NCBI GenBank assembly: GCA_035041965.1
Contig: JAPYMA010003038.1
Span: 248,001-312,000, forward strand
DNA: 64,000 bases
DNA from: Anisakis pegreffii
Taxonomy: Eukaryota > Nematoda > Chromadorea > Rhabditida > Anisakidae
Reading direction: 5' to 3'
Under the pieces are notes generated by a model. That model saw only the letters and a program-made list of their open reading frames with translations, was not told the origin of the DNA and did no database searches. The translations under genes were made by a program, and so were the position numbers. Of the stretch, positions 60,298 through 64,000 are shown one piece after another; the stretch's first letter is position 1, and every line of letters begins with the position of its first letter.

Positions 60298-62061
60298 TCA
60301 AATATAAACAACGATTGTGTTCGCTGCTAGGTCGTAAATTGCACGGTTGTAATTGAATGCATATGCAGCAGCACTCAACGGGAACAACAGATTTATTAAT
60401 AAATTCTTCATTAACGATCGTAACAACGAACTGAAAAAATTAGTTCGTATCATCTGAGTTTTACATTGTTTTGTTCATGAAATGTATTGGTTTCTTCCCA
60501 CAAGAGATGTGAATTATGTGGACGAATTATTGTGGCGATTGCATTTACCAATGTTTCACATGATTTTAACAAACGCATTCTGTAGTCATTTTGACTGCGT
60601 CGTAGATAGTCAAATATTCATGTTAGCCACCATATAATTGTTAAATTAAATACATGGTAGTAAACAGAATTTAAAAATATTATATCACTCCGAGATAAAG
60701 CATTCATTCTGTGTATAACATGATTTTGCTTAATCATCTAACCTAAGTTTATCATTTCTAAGGGTTGAAGTTTTGTATCTTTTAGAAGTTCGCAAAACCG
60801 TTACTATCGACAATAAGTTAGCTGAAAAAAGCGGGAATATATGTAACCGATAATATGCGAATATAATTTCGAAGAGACGCATTAATGAACCAACTTTCTG
60901 AATGGAATAGAAGGATCACGTAATATTTCCACGTCGTCCGTACCAGGAATTGGTGTCACTTGACGACAAGGTATTACCTGAATACCCATTAGCCCTTTAC
61001 CTGGTGTTGCACCAGGTGGCACCGACCCCCAACCGTAAGATATAAAAAGAGCCTGAAAATACATGTTTCATAAATATCGTCGTTCAAAAAATCAGTCGCT
61101 GAATGCTTGACATTGAACATGGCTGAATGTAAAATGTGGAATGATCGGTGAAAGCTATCTGTTTGGTTCAGTTTCTTTTTTTTTAATAATACGAAAGTGA
61201 AGAATGACTTCAGAGGAAAGAAAGTATTTAGCACGACTATAAAACAAACTTCAGCAACACTGATAACCACTTTACCGAGCACCTCAACCGGGAACAACTC
61301 TTGAGTTATATCGATCAGCGCTTGTAGATCAGCTTCGTCGCTTAACAACCGATCATATTTATCTAAGTCTCTGGAATATTAACTAAATAGATAACACTTA
61401 TAGAATTACTGTAAGCATACGGAAAATTTTCTAAATCATAACCGCCTGCGTCATGATCATAAATGAATTTCTTATCTTCATTAGCTGCAGCTGATTCTCA
61501 TTTAAATAATCTACATTCGACGAATAGGATAAAAAATAAATGACCGTTTCATAGCCAAGTATGTTCACAAACATATATGTTGGAATACGATTCTTAGAAA
61601 CGAAAATTCAAAACCGAAAGAGAAGAAACTTACATGAAGTTCAGTTCAACAAGGAAATAGACAATGAACAATTTCACACCAAATGCTACAAATGAATCAA
61701 TGACTTCGGCAGCAATACGACGTGCAAACGATGGAATTGCTCGACGCTGTGTGAAAGAAGTGGCTCCGGCTTGAGGAGGAGCATTGTTCGCTGTTGCTGA
61801 AGCATTGGAGGTGAGAACTGGAGAGGTTTGCTGAGATGCAGCGAACTGTGGGTTCATACAAGACGCAACATAGGCGTACGAATGCATGCAGGCCATCTGA
61901 TGACAAATAGCCCAGCACTGCGATGCCATTACCCATTTACGAACCTCATCTGCATAAGCCGCAGCAGTTCCGTAATCTTTTCGCGATACAACTGAGCACG
62001 AATCATTTTTTGTATCCTTCGTTACTTCTTCTCCTTCATTATAACCCTCCTCGTTTGTCAT
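60298..62061 (-). CDS. FAM8A1: FAM8A1-type RDD-domain membrane protein
   Basis: Four exons in phase: 62061-61634, 61370-61235 (or 61238), 61052-60895 and 60430-60298 (TGA), about 284 residues. The first has a short acidic N-terminus, YADEVRKWVMASQCWAICHQ, an Ala/Thr/Pro linker, then the RDD start ARRIAAEVIDSFVAFGVKLF. The third carries GATPGKGLMGIQVIPC, a strong FAM8A1 match. The last, hidden 465 bases further on, gives LRSLMKNLLINLLFPL and NYNRAIYDLAANTIVV, the closing membrane segment. Family knowledge: FAM8A1 is an ER membrane protein that works with the HRD1 complex in ER-associated degradation. The vertebrate protein is longer at the N-terminus. An ATG 21 bases upstream (62082) is in frame, but an acceptor GTTTTTAG ends one base before 62061, so I chose the latter. 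Confidence 0.88.
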
Positions 62062-62062
62062 T

Positions 62063-62072
62063 CTAAAAACAG
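62063..62072 (-). promoter_or_regulatory. Likely spliced-leader acceptor of the FAM8A1-type gene
   Basis: CTGTTTTTAG on the minus strand leaves one A before the ATG at 62061, which decides the start codon over the upstream in-frame ATG at 62082. Confidence 0.5.
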
Positions 62073-62194
62073 TTCCATCCATTCAAATATCGTAACTGAG
62101 AAATCATTAATCGAAACCTTCGTAAGATTCCAAGCAAAGTCAAACATCATCACACAAACTTAAAATATTGATGTAAAAGTACCTTGTTGGAAAG

Positions 62195-62371
62195 ATGAGC
62201 GACGCTCGTAGATACACGATTACCGCTGCCAATTTAAAGTTCACTCGCAATCGGAAGTTCCTCGATATCAACGAACTATACGATCTTCTCCAAGTACTTC
62301 CACTCAGCAAACAGACAATAACCGATTTTCTTAACACACCTGTGAAAGAGGCAGAGCCTCGCAACAACTGA
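62195..62371 (+). CDS. Small 58-codon frame, unidentified, divergent from FAM8A1 gene
   Basis: ATG at 62195 to TGA at 62369-62371. Landmarks are ARRYTITAANLKFTRNRKFL, DINELYDLLQVLPLSKQTIT and the C-terminal KEAEPRNN. Codon choice and composition look like a real protein: balanced charges, hydrophobic heptads, no low complexity. It is much cleaner than the AT-rich noise around it. It starts 134 bases from the FAM8A1-type start on the other strand, suggesting a shared bidirectional promoter. A possible GTACTT donor after DLLQ could make it a first exon of a larger gene. No signal peptide or membrane segment. I do not recognise it. The opposite strand is also open here, a reason for caution. Confidence 0.5.
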   Translation: MSDARRYTITAANLKFTRNRKFLDINELYDLLQVLPLSKQTITDFLNTPVKEAEPRNN

Positions 62372-63933
62372 ACGATACGCCACAATATATAAATAGTAGT
62401 ACGTATGCAAGTAAACTTTTCAACACTAATCAGCGTGTTCAAGAAATATTGCGAACATTTTGAGATAATTATCGGAGATAGTCGTGAATAAATGCTGATA
62501 TGATTTGTAAATGAGTACTACTGATATGAATGCGGTAGTTCAGTGTTCAATCTCTGCACTGCACTTCAAGTGTTCTGAATCAACTGAAGCCATTAAATCA
62601 AAATTATCCGGAACAATTACTGCCACCAACACAGCAAAATAACGTAATGTAATTTGTGCCCTTTCATTTCAGCCACCTGTTTCATTAGTGTATTGATACA
62701 TATACAATTGAGGATGTGTATTTTTGATTACACTACCTGATAAATCGTCATGCGAATCATTCCTTGTCATGCTCAGCAACAAAAAACTACAGTTTTGAAT
62801 TTATGGCATACACCATACATTGGAGGACAGATACCATTGTTTAAGACATGCGGCGACTGATTTCACTGGTACAGTCATCATAAGTAGCTGTTAGAGGAAG
62901 TACGCAGAGCCCGATGTGGAAAATCCAAGTTCTTCACCTATTGTCAAAAAGATATAGATTCATTTCAGCTACTTTAATGGGCATTTGACGTCTACAGCAA
63001 TCCAGGTGAATGCTGTTCAGCTTCTGATGGAAGTAGCTACTCAGAAGGAATGCACGCGTTAGATACTCCCTTACATAACTTCCCTCCCGTAGTCTCTACG
63101 TGATTTTTGTGTCCAATTCGCGAGATTTCTCGTCACTCTCATTCCCGACATTGCTTACTGCATTACACTTCCATTACATCTTGCTAATTTTCTTACTCAC
63201 TTCAGTCACATCACCCATTCGCTCTCAATCATCCTTCTCCAACGAATCCATACTCTATTCATTTCTTAACTCCACATTCAATGCATTCAGCTTTTAAATT
63301 CTATTGAAGCGTAGTGAGTGATTTGGCATTTGAAGACTCCTCACCCATACACTCACACTCAGATGAAGGAGAATCTGTCTTATTATGCGGAGTTGAAATA
63401 CTTTATGATACGACTTAATTTTGCGAATTCTGCGTTTGTTTTGATACTTTACAGGTAATTATGCAGTTTAGGTCTAGGTCGAAAGGGGTACGGTCTAAAA
63501 CATACATTTATATGATGTTGTGGAACACACATACAGATGTCCAGATCTGTCTGGATCCCGTTCCCCTTTTTTACTATCCATGTTCATCTGAATTCAGACC
63601 TGACATGAGGTTTTCAAAAAGTCGTTTCGTACACTTGTGTTGAGGCATGCGATGACTGATAAAGAAAACACGAGAACCAAGTTTTTCACGGTTAGAATCT
63701 AGTAGACCGGTTGATCTGATGACCGTTTTCCATGCAGATCCTCATTTCCATCCTATTCTTACTCTTATCAAAAAATCATTAGCACTTCAAAGCAACACTA
63801 CTATTACAAAATTAATATGGCGTACCTACAAGAATACATATTTTGTACGTGAATGAAGGACGTGGTGTAAATCTGTATGATTATATGTTCATTATAAAAG
63901 GTGATTGAATAGTATTTTGAAGGTCACTAAATT
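62372..63933. other. Intergenic, upstream region of GMP reductase
   Basis: AT-rich DNA without a supported gene. Polypyrimidine-rich on the plus strand at about 63090-63290. It presumably contains the GMP reductase promoter. Confidence 0.45.
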
Positions 63934-64000
63934 ATGCCACGTATCGAGTATGAACCAAAACTTGATTTCAAAGACGTATTGTTGAGACCAAAGCGATCAA
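63934..64000 (+). CDS. GMPR: GMP reductase, N-terminus only (cut by window end)
   Basis: ATG at 63934 opens a frame of 22 codons that runs off the window. It begins MPRIEYEPKLDFKDVLLRPK and then RS, nearly identical in pattern to animal GMP reductases (MPRI...LDFKDVLLRPKRS). Family knowledge: NADPH-dependent conversion of GMP to IMP in purine salvage, a cytosolic TIM-barrel enzyme of the IMPDH/GMPR family. The catalytic cysteine loop lies beyond the window. IMP dehydrogenase also has a LTFDDVLL-type motif, but the MPRI start and KRS ending favour GMP reductase. There is no close TTTCAG before the ATG. Confidence 0.88.
   Translation, partial: MPRIEYEPKLDFKDVLLRPKRS

Noticed and set aside
60882..60894. 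Stop codon taken as the end of the FAM8A1-type protein
   Set aside because: It leaves the RDD domain without its last helix; a downstream exon restores it in phase.

Overview
The window is eukaryotic nuclear DNA, AT-rich, with protein-coding genes split by many small to mid-sized introns. I read it as a nematode. Several start codons sit 0 to about 20 bases after an isolated TTTCAG-type 3' splice site with no upstream coding exon, the pattern expected of spliced-leader trans-splicing, and the recognisable proteins are ordinary animal housekeeping proteins. A spirurid-like (clade III) nematode is my guess from base composition and gene style only. There is no bacterial, viral or CRISPR content.

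Genes I can name, by spliced homology read by eye: ADAT2-type tRNA adenosine deaminase (minus, 31979-32587, single exon); a pseudouridine-5'-phosphatase-type HAD hydrolase (minus, 34434-35508, 3 exons); a GPCPD1-type glycerophosphocholine phosphodiesterase with an N-terminal CBM20 starch-binding domain (minus, about 39651-46636, at least 14 exons, all phases consistent); snapin (plus, 58496-59419, 2 exons); a FAM8A1-type RDD membrane protein (minus, 60298-62061, 4 exons); and the first 22 codons of GMP reductase running off the right edge (plus, 63934-64000). A secreted Ly6/uPAR-like three-finger protein lies at 20960-22868 (plus).

The left 30 kb holds plus-strand exon chains that keep reading frame across splice sites but that I cannot name: a possible SKICH-like exon joined to a PPPPY exon (2793-4933), a coiled-coil gene (10906-11304 and 13195-16500, perhaps one gene), an orphan 5-exon gene (17945-19320), an acidic coiled-coil gene (23345-26055) and a short gene tail (26652-27012). 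A minus-strand orphan lies at 6149-6687. A 58-codon frame at 62195-62371 lies head to head with the FAM8A1 gene.

Between the genes the DNA is AT-rich with decayed repeats. The most distinctive are two very GC-rich, hairpin-filled tracts at 53361-53521 and 54351-54562. They share a sub-unit of about 70 bp and carry opposite ends of what looks like one inverted-repeat element flanked by TA. Others are an AGCG-rich repeat with a 36-bp tandem duplication near 30.5 kb, a CCGAA-rich repeat near 29.4 kb, and a perfect 14-bp palindrome inside the Ly6 gene intron.

The minus-strand trio GPCPD1, PUDP and ADAT2 lie head to tail but are separated by 1.8 to 4 kb, so I do not claim an operon. All exon boundaries were inferred without transcripts.
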